Shown here: piece after piece, positions 23,130 to 33,035 of the stretch | Position numbering within the stretch: the stretch's first letter is position 1 | How the letters are laid out: every line of letters begins with the position of its first letter | Source of the DNA: Actinophytocola sp035634895 | GTDB lineage: Bacteria > Actinomycetota > Actinomycetes > Mycobacteriales > Pseudonocardiaceae | DNA length: 64,000 nucleotides | NCBI RefSeq assembly: GCF_035634895.1 | Contig: NZ_DASQCC010000243.1 | Coordinates: forward strand, 1-64,000 | Direction of reading: 5' to 3' | Position numbers and translations under genes: made by a program | Notes under the pieces: generated by a model | The model's database searches: none | Told to the model about the DNA's origin: nothing | What the model saw: the letters and a program-made list of their open reading frames with translations, nothing else

Positions 23130-25673
23130 TCAGGCGCTGGCGGCCGCGCTCGCCGCGGCCCGGATGGCGCCGATGTTGACTGCCGTACCCGCGCTCGTGC
23201 GCTTGAATGCGTTGTCGTCGAGCCGGTAGCGCTCGCGCAGCTCCGCGGAGAACCGCCGGGCCTGCTCGCGCACGTCGCCCTCGAGAACCTGCCCGGCCCG
23301 CTTCCCCAGCTCGCCGACGCCGATCCACTGCGGGTCGTCGAGCCCGTCGAGCGCGGCTAGCACAGGGTCCTGCTTGCGCTGGTGCTCGGCGAGTTCAGCG
23401 AGGAAGCGCACCTTCGCCCGGTCCCATGCCGACAGGACGTCTACGCGCCGGTACACCGGGAAGTCCGCCACGGGCACCCCGTCACCGCTGGCAGGCTCGA
23501 CACCATAGTGATCGAGGTGCCTGCGCGCCTTGGCCATCGCCGCGTCGAACTCCTCGCCGCTCGCGCCCGGAGCGACGAGCTTCGCTGCCATCACGAGCTT
23601 GTCCAGCGGCCCGAACTCAGGTGCGTCCTTCGCGCGGAACGCCTCCCAGATCAGCGTGAACGCCTTGCCCAGCGGGTAGTCGCGCTGCTCTGCGTTGGCC
23701 GCCTGCAACTGCTCGGTGGCGGCCTGGAACGCGGCGAGCGTGTCGCGCGGGCTCATGGTGGTGGTCACGAGGGGCAGTGTCCCTGTGCCAGCCTCTGCGG
23801 GCAAGGGCTCACCGGTCGGGGACGTGCCCCCGGCCGGGCCGGTTTCGTCGGCCTGCGGGCTCCTTTGCCCCGGCGCCGCATCCCCGGCCGCGGCGTCGCC
23901 GGTCGGGTCGTCGCCGTCGCGCAGCTCCGGGACCGGGTACGGGATGCCTGCGAACTCGCACGCCTCGACCAGCGTCGGCTGCCGGAACGGCAACCACCGC
24001 TCGGTGTAGCTGCCGCCCAGCTCGTCCTGGAGCCACTGCGGCAGGCCTTCGCCGCGGTAGCGGGTGTGCGCGATGGCAATCGGGCGGATCTCCTCGGGCC
24101 GGTCGCTGTCCAGGTCGTAGGTCTTGCCGGGGATCACGCGCGGGACTTCGTTGTTGGGCTGCACCAGCAGCTTGTAGTCCCGCAGCTGCGTGGTGTCGAC
24201 GTGCTTGATCCCCGACAGCGTGGCCTGCCCGTCGTAGGCGCGTTCGGTGCGCCCGGCGATGCGGCAGGTGATGTTGCGCATGACCTTCGGGCCGTCGTCG
24301 CCGAGGGCGTCGATCAGGCCGTACTGGGTCAGGAAGAACATGCCGATCCCGGCAGAGCGCGCCATCTGGCAAATCGCCTTGAACAGCGCGCTGGTCGTCC
24401 ACTCGCGGCCGTCGAACGTGCGGACCTTCTGCGTCTTGTTCTCCGCGACGTCGGTTGCCTCGTCGAGGATGCACAGGATCGCGGGGTCCAGCCGGGTCGG
24501 CTTGTGCTTTGACCCGAGCGGGCCGAGGCGGCGGTTGCGCAGCTTCGCGACCTTGTAGAGGTCGGCGAGCATCAGCAGGACTTCGTCCAGGTTCTCCCCG
24601 GCGACGCGCTCGATCACCGGCTTGGCGGTCTCGCCGCTGAGCCACGGGGCCAGCCACGGCCAGATGATCGGCATCAGCTTCGACGTTGTGCCGATCCACA
24701 GCTCCAGGTCGGGGCAGCGGGTGACTCCGGCGATGACGCAGTTCAGGCACACGGACTTGCCTGAGCCGGTCGCGCCCACCATCAGCGAGTGCACCCCGAA
24801 CAGGTTCACCCGCAGCGGGCTGGCGTCCTGGTAGACGCCGATCTGCACCGGGTTCAGGATCGAGCCCGCGCCCATGTCACCGGGGTAAGGCACAGACGCC
24901 TTGAGCGGCTGGCGGGTGTCGACGTGGAGCAGCCACTCGTGCGCGGTGTCGGTCTCCTCGGCGCGCACCTGGTCCGGCGCGATCGTGATGCCCCGCTTCT
25001 TGTAGTAGCGCGAGGCTCGAAGCGCCAGCCCCTCCAGGGCGGAGTTGAGCTGCGAGAACTGCGGCACCTTCTCCGAGCCGTCCGACCCGGAGGCGAGATG
25101 CAGCGTGTACCCGGCGCGGGTGTCGGCGACGTCCTCGACCTCGACCCCGCCGAGGTCCATCTTCTCGAACCAGCCTTCCCACAGCTCTTTCAGCTCGACG
25201 TACTGTTCGTGCCGCTGCACTGCCTCGACGCGCTCACGCTCTTCCTGCCGGATCTCCTCGGCCTTGCGCGGTGCCTGGTAGCGCAGCACCGCGTATACCG
25301 ACCCGGTGAGCACTGTCCACAACGCCAGCAGGCCCAGCGCGCGGCCGGCCTTGTCGGTCAGCCCGGCGTAGACCAGCCACGCGGTAGCAGTCAGGCCCGC
25401 GCCGAGCGCGAACGCGCGGGCGTGGTCGTAGTGGGCCTCGCCGTGAGTGTTCGCTCCGACCCACATCGACACCACGGTGCGGGCCAGCAACGTCAGCGCA
25501 GGCCCGACCAGCAGCCACCACCACGGCGATAGACCGGTGGCCGCGGTGACGAGTGACATGGCGAGCAGCCACAGCGCGGCCAGCACCGGGTGGAACCACG
25601 CAGGGTTGAGCCAGGGCCTGTCGTCGTCGAGACCGGCCAGCGGGGTGTCGTCGCGGTCGGTGGTGGTGGCCAC
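23130..25673 (-). CDS. FtsK/SpoIIIE-type conjugal DNA translocase (TraB-like)
   Basis: An 847-residue protein. Four hydrophobic segments in the first 135 residues are followed by a linker and an FtsK-type ATPase domain with Walker A GATGSGKS (300-307) and Walker B ILCILDEATD (about 400-408). The last 250 residues hold an acidic/Gly/Pro linker and a helical domain that may bind DNA. In actinomycete conjugative elements one such hexameric motor (TraB/TraSA) moves double-stranded DNA between hyphae. GTG 25673 follows AGAGGAGG and is preferred to an ATG 18 bases earlier. It is downstream of the other transfer genes. Confidence 0.88.
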   Translation of the reverse strand: MATTTDRDDTPLAGLDDDRPWLNPAWFHPVLAALWLLAMSLVTAATGLSPWWWLLVGPALTLLARTVVSMWVGANTHGEAHYDHARAFALGAGLTATAWLVYAGLTDKAGRALGLLALWTVLTGSVYAVLRYQAPRKAEEIRQEERERVEAVQRHEQYVELKELWEGWFEKMDLGGVEVEDVADTRAGYTLHLASGSDGSEKVPQFSQLNSALEGLALRASRYYKKRGITIAPDQVRAEETDTAHEWLLHVDTRQPLKASVPYPGDMGAGSILNPVQIGVYQDASPLRVNLFGVHSLMVGATGSGKSVCLNCVIAGVTRCPDLELWIGTTSKLMPIIWPWLAPWLSGETAKPVIERVAGENLDEVLLMLADLYKVAKLRNRRLGPLGSKHKPTRLDPAILCILDEATDVAENKTQKVRTFDGREWTTSALFKAICQMARSAGIGMFFLTQYGLIDALGDDGPKVMRNITCRIAGRTERAYDGQATLSGIKHVDTTQLRDYKLLVQPNNEVPRVIPGKTYDLDSDRPEEIRPIAIAHTRYRGEGLPQWLQDELGGSYTERWLPFRQPTLVEACEFAGIPYPVPELRDGDDPTGDAAAGDAAPGQRSPQADETGPAGGTSPTGEPLPAEAGTGTLPLVTTTMSPRDTLAAFQAATEQLQAANAEQRDYPLGKAFTLIWEAFRAKDAPEFGPLDKLVMAAKLVAPGASGEEFDAAMAKARRHLDHYGVEPASGDGVPVADFPVYRRVDVLSAWDRAKVRFLAELAEHQRKQDPVLAALDGLDDPQWIGVGELGKRAGQVLEGDVREQARRFSAELRERYRLDDNAFKRTSAGTAVNIGAIRAAASAAASA

Positions 25674-25698
25674 CGGTCTGCCTCCTCTCATCGTCAGG

Positions 25699-27099
25699 TC
25701 ATCCCTCGTTAGCCGAGAAGTCCCACGCCTTCTCCTGCGGGAGTCCGCTCTCCAGGCGCTCGATCCGATCGGCGTGGGTGCGGTCGAAGGTGTCGGTGAC
25801 GTCCGTGATCGCGATGTTGTTCAGCTCGCGCTGGTTGAGCCAGGTGTGCACCGCGTCGGCGTACTCCGGGCTCAGGTTCACGCCGTCCAAGATCCCGCCC
25901 AGCTTCTTGCGCAGGTACTCGCTCTCCTGCGACAGGTGCTCGGGGAGCTTGGTCTTCATGATCTGCCGCGCTTCGGTGGCGGACGTGACATCGGTGACCG
26001 CCGCCTTGTAGTCGGCCGTCATCTCTCCTCCTCGGGGTGTGTCAGGTAAGGGTTTGCGGGGTGAGACAGGGGTGATCTCGGGCAGGGTCGGGGGGTCGAT
26101 GTACTTGCGGGGAACCGGCTGGGTGTCGTCCGGGTCGGGCTCTGGCGGGGGTTTGGGCTTGCCGCCGGGCAAGAACTCGGCGATGTACTTCGCGGCTTCG
26201 GGGGTCGTCCACGGGTCGTGCTTGTCGCCTTTGGACTTGTCCCGGCGGGGGAACCAGCTGAACCTGCGACCCGAGCCGCCGCTGCTCGACGAGCCGCGCC
26301 CACCGGACCGGCCGCCGCCCGAGCTGCCGGCGCCGAACAGCTTCCCGAACCGGCTGCCCGACCGGCCGCCGCCGCTGCCGGGCCTGCTGCCGGGTCGAGA
26401 CGCGCTGCCCGCTGGACCCGACGGGGACGGCCGGCCGCCGGGTGCACTGCCCTTGGTCGAGCGGCCGAGCAGCGACGCCCCTGCCTTGCTGTCGGGCTTG
26501 CGGCCGAACAGCCCGCGCCGGGTGCTGCCGGTCTGGGTGCCTGCGCCGGAGCGCTGCGCCCGTGAGCGGCCGAGCACGGTCGACGGGGCCTTGCTGAGCC
26601 CGGCTGCCTTGGCTGCGCGGGCGGCGCGGGACCGGCCGAGCACGGTGCGGGGCATCCCGCCGCGTGCTCCGCGGGGCGTCCTCGAGCTGAACACGGACAG
26701 GCCGGGCAGTCCGCGCCCGCGGGGTGCGAGCCGGGCGGCGAGGCCCTTGGGCATGAGCTTCTTGGGGATGCGGGCGAGTGCTCGTGCGAGCTTCGGGGGG
26801 AGCTTGCCGGTGTCGGTGGCCTTGCCGTTGGTGTCGCCGTTACGGGCAGCGTGGCGGCGGCGTAGCCACCACACGAGCGCTGCGAGCACGACGAGGGCCA
26901 CCACGGCGATGACTGCTCCGGTCGGGCCGAGCGTCATGCTGGCGAGCGTGACGAGCCCGACCGCGACCGGAGCTGCCAGCAGCCACACTTCGCGCGGCAC
27001 CCGCCGACGCGCCGTGGTGGGCGCGCCGGTGTCGGGTGTCTTGGCGTCCGGCTTGCCCTTGGTGGGCGTGTCGGGCGGCGCGGTGGCTGTGGTTGTCAC
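25699..27099 (-). CDS. basic, low-complexity membrane protein of the transfer module
   Basis: A 466-residue protein. Two membrane spans (about 40-80) follow a Thr/Pro-rich start, and then a very basic Gly/Ser/Arg-rich region (about 95-290) with recurring (V/L)LGRS or (L/F)FG(R/K) blocks. A Pro-rich linker and a helical C-terminal domain complete it. It starts four bases inside the upstream gene and lies 25 bp before the translocase gene. The basic stretch may contact DNA or cell wall; the role in transfer is inferred from position. Confidence 0.65.
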   Translation of the reverse strand: MTTTATAPPDTPTKGKPDAKTPDTGAPTTARRRVPREVWLLAAPVAVGLVTLASMTLGPTGAVIAVVALVVLAALVWWLRRRHAARNGDTNGKATDTGKLPPKLARALARIPKKLMPKGLAARLAPRGRGLPGLSVFSSRTPRGARGGMPRTVLGRSRAARAAKAAGLSKAPSTVLGRSRAQRSGAGTQTGSTRRGLFGRKPDSKAGASLLGRSTKGSAPGGRPSPSGPAGSASRPGSRPGSGGGRSGSRFGKLFGAGSSGGGRSGGRGSSSSGGSGRRFSWFPRRDKSKGDKHDPWTTPEAAKYIAEFLPGGKPKPPPEPDPDDTQPVPRKYIDPPTLPEITPVSPRKPLPDTPRGGEMTADYKAAVTDVTSATEARQIMKTKLPEHLSQESEYLRKKLGGILDGVNLSPEYADAVHTWLNQRELNNIAITDVTDTFDRTHADRIERLESGLPQEKAWDFSANEG

Positions 27100-27350
27100 G
27101 GCCGCGGGTCACTCCCGGCGGTGTCGCCGAGCAGCCGCATGGCGGTCCCGAAGATGCCATCGGCTGCTTCGCGGGCGCTCTTGATCGCGGCGAGGACCTG
27201 CTCGCGGTACTCGGCGGTGTACTGGTCGTCGCGCTGGTCGGCGGGGTCAACGGGCAGTTCGAGGTCGACCAGGTAGGTGGTGACCTGGCGGCCGAACGCG
27301 ACGGCGCGGTCGGCGATCTGGCGCAGGTCCTGCGGGGTGGTGGTGCTCAC
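27096..27350 (-). CDS. small helical hypothetical protein
   Basis: An 84-residue, helical, soluble protein in the transfer operon (GTG start). No motif is recognised. It overlaps the next gene by four bases. Confidence 0.55.
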   Translation of the reverse strand: MSTTTPQDLRQIADRAVAFGRQVTTYLVDLELPVDPADQRDDQYTAEYREQVLAAIKSAREAADGIFGTAMRLLGDTAGSDPRP

Positions 27351-27416
27351 GGGTGTGGAAGTCCTTCCGGTGCGTGGTGGTGGTGCGGGTGTGAATGTTG
27401 GGTCTTGCTTGATCAA

Positions 27417-27602
27417 CTAGAAGCTGTTGGCGATCGAGCGGACAGTGGTGATCATGGCCATCACGACGTCGCGGCCGAGGTCGATGACCCAGACGACGGC
27501 GTCTGCGACCTGCGTCGGGTTGGCGACGAACCAGGACAGCAGGCCGATGACGACGCCTGCCATGAACAGCCACATGACGGCGGCTTTGGCCTGTGCGAGC
27601 AC
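27417..27602 (-). CDS. small membrane protein of the transfer module
   Basis: A 61-residue protein with two hydrophobic stretches (about 7-25 and 32-52) and few charged residues. GGAGGAG precedes the GTG. Small hydrophobic Spd-type proteins commonly accompany TraB translocases; by analogy it may help plasmid spread between hyphal compartments. Confidence 0.55.
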   Translation of the reverse strand: MLAQAKAAVMWLFMAGVVIGLLSWFVANPTQVADAVVWVIDLGRDVVMAMITTVRSIANSF

Positions 27603-27624
27603 GGGGGTGTCTCCTCCTCTCTGG

Positions 27625-28710
<1,086 letters not shown>

Positions 28711-28798
28711 GGACAGATTCCTGCTCCTGTGGTTGCGGGGGGTGCGGCTTCGCCGGTGAGGTCGCGCCCGCTGTGGTGGTGGCGGGTGTCGAACGCCT

Positions 28799-28919
28799 GT
28801 CGAGAGTTGCGCTATCAACTTGCGACAGAGTTGCGTTCGCGATCCACAGAGTACAGGTCTGTTTCACACACTGCAAAGCGAGTTGCGGTGTGTTGCGGGG
28901 GTTGCGCTACGTGCGAGCG
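28799..28919 (-). promoter_or_regulatory. regulatory region of the transfer operon
   Basis: Between the two genes lie several TTGCG half-sites (from 28807, TTGCG at 28819, 28830, 28881, 28893, 28902) and, on the minus strand, TTGCAGTGTGTGAAAC (28861-28876), a one-mismatch form of the element-wide box. Transcription from here would read the transfer genes. No good -35 is seen 17 bp upstream, so the exact promoter is uncertain. Confidence 0.5.
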
Positions 28920-29162
28920 CTACCCGCTGGTGCGGCCGGCAGCAGTCTCGGTTTCCGCGTTGGTTGCGGTGTCGTCGTCCCCGTCGTCGGTGATCGTGAC
29001 GCGCACCTGCTTGACGTTGCCGTTGAACCGGACGAGCCCGGCGACGTTCTCGCGGCCGGCTGCGCCCTCGGCGTAGGCGCGGGAGACGAACTCGGCGAGG
29101 TCGTCGAGCGTGAGGCCGTCGCGCACGGTCTTCTCGACACGACGGGTGGATCGGGTCGTCAT
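28920..29162 (-). CDS. small hypothetical protein
   Basis: An 80-residue protein with a helical first half (DDLAEFVSRAYAEGA), a beta-strand pair (VKQVRVTITDD) and an acidic Thr/Ala-rich tail. It lies between the helicase gene and the transfer operon promoter. Function unknown. Confidence 0.6.
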   Translation of the reverse strand: MTTRSTRRVEKTVRDGLTLDDLAEFVSRAYAEGAAGRENVAGLVRFNGNVKQVRVTITDDGDDDTATNAETETAAGRTSG

Positions 29163-29235
29163 CGCGGGTGCCTCCTTGGGTGCGGGGCCGGTCCCGGCAC
29201 GAGGGCGGTCGTGCCGGGACCGGAGTTCAGGCGGG

Positions 29236-30690
29236 CTAGTTCTGCCACCAGCCTGCGTTCGGGTCGTCCAGGTTCGTGACCCCGTGCGTGGACGGCGCGG
29301 ACTGCCTGGACAGGTCCCGGAACGCGGCGAACGCGCGGTAGTCCGCGAGCGTGATGGTGGGGTTGGAGCCCTTGCGCTGCTTGGCCAGGATCAGGTCGAT
29401 TTCGCCGGGCCGCTCGTCGGTGTACTTCGCGACGTCGTGAATCAGCATGACCACGTCGGCGTCCTGCTCGATCGCGCCCGACTCGCGCAGGTCCGACAGC
29501 ATCGGCAGCCCGCCCGGCCGCGACTCGGGGCCGCGGTTGAGCTGGCACAGCAACAGGACGATGCAGTTCAGCTCCTGCGCCATGATCTTGAGCTGGCGCG
29601 TCACCTCACCCAGCGCGAGATCCTTGCGGTCGGCCTTGGGCAGCTGCATCAGCTGGAGGTAGTCGATCACGATCAGCCGGGGCGGGCCCGCGATCGAGGC
29701 GACGTCTGCGACCCTGGCCCGGATGTAGGGCAGGGACAGGTGCGGGGTGTCGTCGTACCACAGCAGCGTCCCGAGCAGCTTGTAGTCCTGGGCCGCCTTG
29801 GCGAGCTTGATCTTCTCGGAGTCGATCAGGTGGGTTTTGCCGGACGCGGAGTCGAGCCGCACCCCGGCCTGGCGGGCAAGGTCGCGCTGCACCAGCTCGG
29901 CGCGGGTCATCTCCGCAGAGAAGAACACGACCGGCTCGCCGCGCTCCATCGCGTAGTGCCCGGCCACCTGCGCGCCGAACACCGACTTCCCGGAGCCGGG
30001 TCGGCCGGCCGCGACGACGAGCGCGCCGAGGTCGACGTTCAGGGCCCGGTCGACGTCGCGGATCCCGGTCGTCATCGCGGACTCTTGCGGGTGGCCCCAC
30101 GAGTCGAGGACGCCTTGGATCAGGTCTTCGCTGTTGCCGATCGAGTGGAACTCTTCCTCGCTCGTGGTGGCGACGTCGGCGAGGAACTTGGTGTGCAGCC
30201 CGGCGATGATCTCGGGCAGCCGCTCGGGCTCGGGCAGCGCCTGTGCGGCCTGCGCGACCCGCTGGGAGTAGACGAGCGTGGCGCGCCGGTTCGCGCCAGC
30301 ACGGACGATCTCAGCCAGGTGGGAAGCCTGGCCGGTCGCGGCCACCTGGCGTGAGGCTGCGAGCAGGTCGTGCAGGTAGGTCGGGCTGCCCATGCGGGTC
30401 AGCTCGCCGCGCCGACGCAGCTCCTCGGCGACCTGCACGGGCTCGATGCCCTTGCGGCCGGAGTCGGCGAGGTCGCAGATGGCGCGCATGACGGCCTGGT
30501 GGCGGGGCTGGTAGAAGTGCTCGGCCGAGAGCGTGCGCCGGACCTCGGCGATCACCGGCGAGGAGAGCGCTTCGGGCTCGCCGTCGCGGCTGGTCACGTA
30601 CAGCGGGGTCATCATCGCGCCGAGCACCGCGCGTTCGGCGTCCAGCTCGACGTCGCTCACCGGCTCGACGTCTTCGACAGCGGCGGTCAT
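29236..30690 (-). CDS. dnaB-like: replicative DnaB-type helicase
   Basis: A 484-residue RecA-fold helicase. A DnaB N-terminal helical domain (about 15-120) is followed by the ATPase domain with Walker A GRPGSGKS (229-236), FFSAEMTR, LIVIDYLQLM as Walker B, and the QLNRGPESRPG loop near 400. ATG 30690 overlaps the loader gene stop by ATGA; the frame stays open further upstream but runs across that gene. With the loader and initiator it forms a complete self-replication set, which separates the element from one depending on the host helicase. Confidence 0.92.
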   Translation of the reverse strand: MTAAVEDVEPVSDVELDAERAVLGAMMTPLYVTSRDGEPEALSSPVIAEVRRTLSAEHFYQPRHQAVMRAICDLADSGRKGIEPVQVAEELRRRGELTRMGSPTYLHDLLAASRQVAATGQASHLAEIVRAGANRRATLVYSQRVAQAAQALPEPERLPEIIAGLHTKFLADVATTSEEEFHSIGNSEDLIQGVLDSWGHPQESAMTTGIRDVDRALNVDLGALVVAAGRPGSGKSVFGAQVAGHYAMERGEPVVFFSAEMTRAELVQRDLARQAGVRLDSASGKTHLIDSEKIKLAKAAQDYKLLGTLLWYDDTPHLSLPYIRARVADVASIAGPPRLIVIDYLQLMQLPKADRKDLALGEVTRQLKIMAQELNCIVLLLCQLNRGPESRPGGLPMLSDLRESGAIEQDADVVMLIHDVAKYTDERPGEIDLILAKQRKGSNPTITLADYRAFAAFRDLSRQSAPSTHGVTNLDDPNAGWWQN

Positions 30691-31406
30691 CGCGACTCGC
30701 CCCGCCTGCGGTCCGGGCCGTCGAACCACACTGCCGGGCCGCCCGACATCTCTGCGAGCCGGGACAGCACCCGGTCCTCGAGGACGTCGGTCAGCACGCG
30801 CTTGTACTTGCGTTCGTACTCGTCCAGCGGCTCGTCGTCGCGGCGCGGTGGGCGTTTGGTCGGCAGGTTGGTGGTGATGATGGTCGGGCGCATGTGGTCG
30901 TAGCGCTCGCTCACCAGCTGGTAGTCGACCGACACGGTCCACTCGGACTGCTTGTAGCCCGCGCCCACGTCGTCGAGCACGAGCAGCGGCGTGTTCGCGA
31001 GCTGTTCGAACCGGGCGCGGGTGTCGCGACCTGGTTGGGGGCGCAGCTCCTCGTACATCTTCGCGGCGGTCACGAACTCCCAGGTGGCGAGCACACCAGC
31101 GCGGGCGAGTCGGCCGATGGCCCACCACGCGGCGTGGGTCTTCCCGGTACCGGTCCAGCCGTTGAGCACTAGCGACGGGCCGGTCTCGATCTTGCCGGAC
31201 GAGCTGCGGCACGCGCTCTCGAACAGGTGGCGCACCCAGGCTTCGATGGCCGGGTGGGTGTCGGTGACGGGGGCGTTGCGCCACCGGGCGGGGGTCTTAG
31301 TCGCCCAGCGGCGCAGGGCGGCTTCACGGACGACGGCGAGTCTCATCGGGTCCGGCTCGGGGAACGGGGCCGGGACGTTTGTGGTGGTCATGGGGTGTGT
31401 GCTCAC
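30687..31406 (-). CDS. AAA+ helicase loader, DnaC/IstB-like
   Basis: A 239-residue AAA+ ATPase with Walker A GWTGTGKT (83-90), Walker B LLVLDDVGAG and sensor-1 segment TIITTNLP. These are typical of DnaC, DnaI and phage P-type loaders. GTG 31406 overlaps the initiator stop (GTGA) and is favoured on that pattern; an ATG five codons in is also possible. It presumably loads the adjacent DnaB-type helicase at the element's origin. Confidence 0.85.
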   Translation of the reverse strand: MSTHPMTTTNVPAPFPEPDPMRLAVVREAALRRWATKTPARWRNAPVTDTHPAIEAWVRHLFESACRSSSGKIETGPSLVLNGWTGTGKTHAAWWAIGRLARAGVLATWEFVTAAKMYEELRPQPGRDTRARFEQLANTPLLVLDDVGAGYKQSEWTVSVDYQLVSERYDHMRPTIITTNLPTKRPPRRDDEPLDEYERKYKRVLTDVLEDRVLSRLAEMSGGPAVWFDGPDRRRGESR

Positions 31407-32545
31407 AGGGTGTTGTCGGCGTAGGCGTCGCGAGACGGGTTGCGGTAGAGCGTCGGGCCGGTCGAGTAGCCGCCGGACACGGCGCGCAGCGGGAAGCGGG
31501 ACTGCTCGCTGCCGTTCATCGCGGCGTTGACCTCGTTCGGGATCTGCGACGGGTGCCCGAGGCCCTTCTCCATCCAGCGGGCCAGCCCGCGGTAGACGTG
31601 CTCGGCCGGGATGCCTTCGTCGAGGAGGGACTTCACTTCCTTGGCGACGTGCCCGATGGTCGGCTTCGGCGGGCGGACCTTGCAGCGGTCGAGCCACCAG
31701 GCCAGCACGGTCTGCGCGCTTTCCGGGTCGGGCTTCTCGCCGCTGTCGGCTGGGGCAGGGAACAACCCGCCGTCGATCGGGGTCGGGGTCGACGTCGGGT
31801 CATCGCTCGCCGCCGCCGCGCCGCCAGGCGCGTCGAGAGCTTTAGCTCTCGTAGTTGTTGTTGTTGTTGAAGTTGTAGTAGGGAAACCCTTGCCCGAAGG
31901 GTCAAAAAAAGAGTCACCGGAAGGGTCTGCGGAACCCTTGGGGAAACCCTTTCCGGAAGGGTTTCCCGTACCCTTCCTGCCCTGCTCAGGGACCACGGCG
32001 GCTTGCTGGCGGGCGGGGGTGGCGTCGAGCCCGTCGAGGGCGTCGAAGCTGGCCAGCTCGTCGGTGTCCTGCCCGCCGGTCGGGGGCAGCGGGCGACGCA
32101 GTAGGCCAGTGACGCGCGAGTCGTTCCAGCCGTTCGCCTCGGGGAACTCCTCGCGCAGGCGGCGCAGCTCGATCAGGTAGGCCCGGCGGATCACCGGTGA
32201 GTGGATCTCGTCGAACGCCGACACTGACGCGACCATGATCTTCGGGGCCTTGTACAGCTCGTCGTGGCGCACGAACGAGCGCACGAACACCTCTTCGGTC
32301 TCCTCGTCGATCACGAGGTACCGCTTGTCGGCGAGTCGCTGGGCGACGCGTCGAGCGTCGACGGGCGTGGCGTTCGGCGCGATCAGCTTCGCCAGCCGCG
32401 TCGGCCGGTAGTCGTGCACCCCGGCGTAGGACGTGCCCTTGTGCGAGTACAGCGCCATGTAGAGCACTTTCTCGGCGGGCGAGAGGGCGAGGAAGTCGTC
32501 ATCTGACCAGGTGGCGCACTTGGTCTTGCCGTGCGTGCGAGGCAT
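31403..32545 (-). CDS. phage-type replication initiator
   Basis: A 380-residue protein. The first 140 residues form a winged-helix-like domain (DDDFLALSPAEKVLYMALY, DARRVAQRLADKRYLVID) as in phage replication proteins. A low-complexity linker (about 190-255) carries repeated PSGKGFP and a Thr run. The C-terminal domain (about 285-345, including SAQTVLAWWLDRCKVRPPKPTIG) resembles helicase-recruiting domains. Followed by loader and helicase genes, this matches a lambda O-P order. The DNA under the linker carries iteron-like repeats. Confidence 0.75.
   Translation of the reverse strand: MPRTHGKTKCATWSDDDFLALSPAEKVLYMALYSHKGTSYAGVHDYRPTRLAKLIAPNATPVDARRVAQRLADKRYLVIDEETEEVFVRSFVRHDELYKAPKIMVASVSAFDEIHSPVIRRAYLIELRRLREEFPEANGWNDSRVTGLLRRPLPPTGGQDTDELASFDALDGLDATPARQQAAVVPEQGRKGTGNPSGKGFPKGSADPSGDSFFDPSGKGFPTTTSTTTTTTRAKALDAPGGAAAASDDPTSTPTPIDGGLFPAPADSGEKPDPESAQTVLAWWLDRCKVRPPKPTIGHVAKEVKSLLDEGIPAEHVYRGLARWMEKGLGHPSQIPNEVNAAMNGSEQSRFPLRAVSGGYSTGPTLYRNPSRDAYADNTL
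31885..31977. repeat. iteron-like cluster, candidate replication origin
   Basis: Seven copies of AAGGGT or its complement ACCCTT lie in 93 bp, most extended to CGGAAGGGT. Two form an 11-bp hairpin GGGAAACCCTT/AAGGGTTTCCC (31941-31967). An A7 run (31904-31910) and a TTG repeat (31855-31868) lie alongside. Initiator genes of lambda-type phages hold their own origin iterons, so this is a strong origin candidate. The repeats also give a repetitive peptide, which could be an alternative reason for them. Confidence 0.6.
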
Positions 32546-32674
32546 CCTCAGACCCCCTTAACCAGGGCGTTCACTGCCGCGAACAGGTTCACGGCGGGGT
32601 ATGGCTGGCTGCCTCGGTGTGGCAGAATGGCGGTCACGCAGACCAACTCCTTGCGGTATTCGGTTCTGTGTCTG

Positions 32675-32711
32675 GGCCCCGGCGGGTGCACACCCCGCGC
32701 GGGGCCTTTTT
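32675..32711 (+). terminator. intrinsic terminator reading away from the initiator gene
   Basis: GGCCCCG pairs with CGGGGCC around an inner GGGT/ACCC stem, followed by TTTTT. It would end a short plus-strand transcript that starts in 32546-32670, antisense to and divergent from the initiator gene. Confidence 0.75.
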
Positions 32712-32985
32712 GCGACTTCAGCGACTCTCCGTCATGACGTCACCTTGCGATCAGGTTGCGACAGGTCTGGGTGTCGCGATAGTGATCACCGCTCCGCGTG
32801 TCCCCGGCCCCAGCTGCGGGTACATAACGCGCTGACCTGGGCGGCTCGTTGATCACTCGTCACACACACTACAACACGTGTCCAGTTCGGCTTGCGATTC
32901 ACGTGCCCCAACCTAGTCTCGACTTGCGACGGGTTGCGATACCAGTCGGGTAACAGCGTGCAGTCTCACTCGGACAGACGACAGC

Positions 32986-33026
32986 GGGGCGTGACACCCC
33001 CCTTGGACAGGCGGGTGTCACGCCCC
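32986..33026. terminator. terminator of the upstream minus-strand operon
   Basis: A 14-bp perfect stem GGGGCGTGACACCC/GGGTGTCACGCCCC with a 13-base loop, just beyond the end of the VRR-NUC gene. It isolates the 33-40 kb operon from the replication operon. Confidence 0.8.
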
Positions 33027-33035
33027 ACGAAGCAG

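Larger units (their letters stand above)
32546..33035. promoter_or_regulatory. regulatory region upstream of the replication genes
   Basis: A gene-free stretch. It holds the terminator above, TTGCGA half-sites at 32747, 32755, 32891, 32925 and 32934, a TAGTGTGTGTGA box on the minus strand (32860-32876), and a second hairpin at 32986-33026. The minus-strand box is placed to drive the initiator-loader-helicase operon. The plus-strand segment before the terminator may make a short RNA. Confidence 0.55.
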
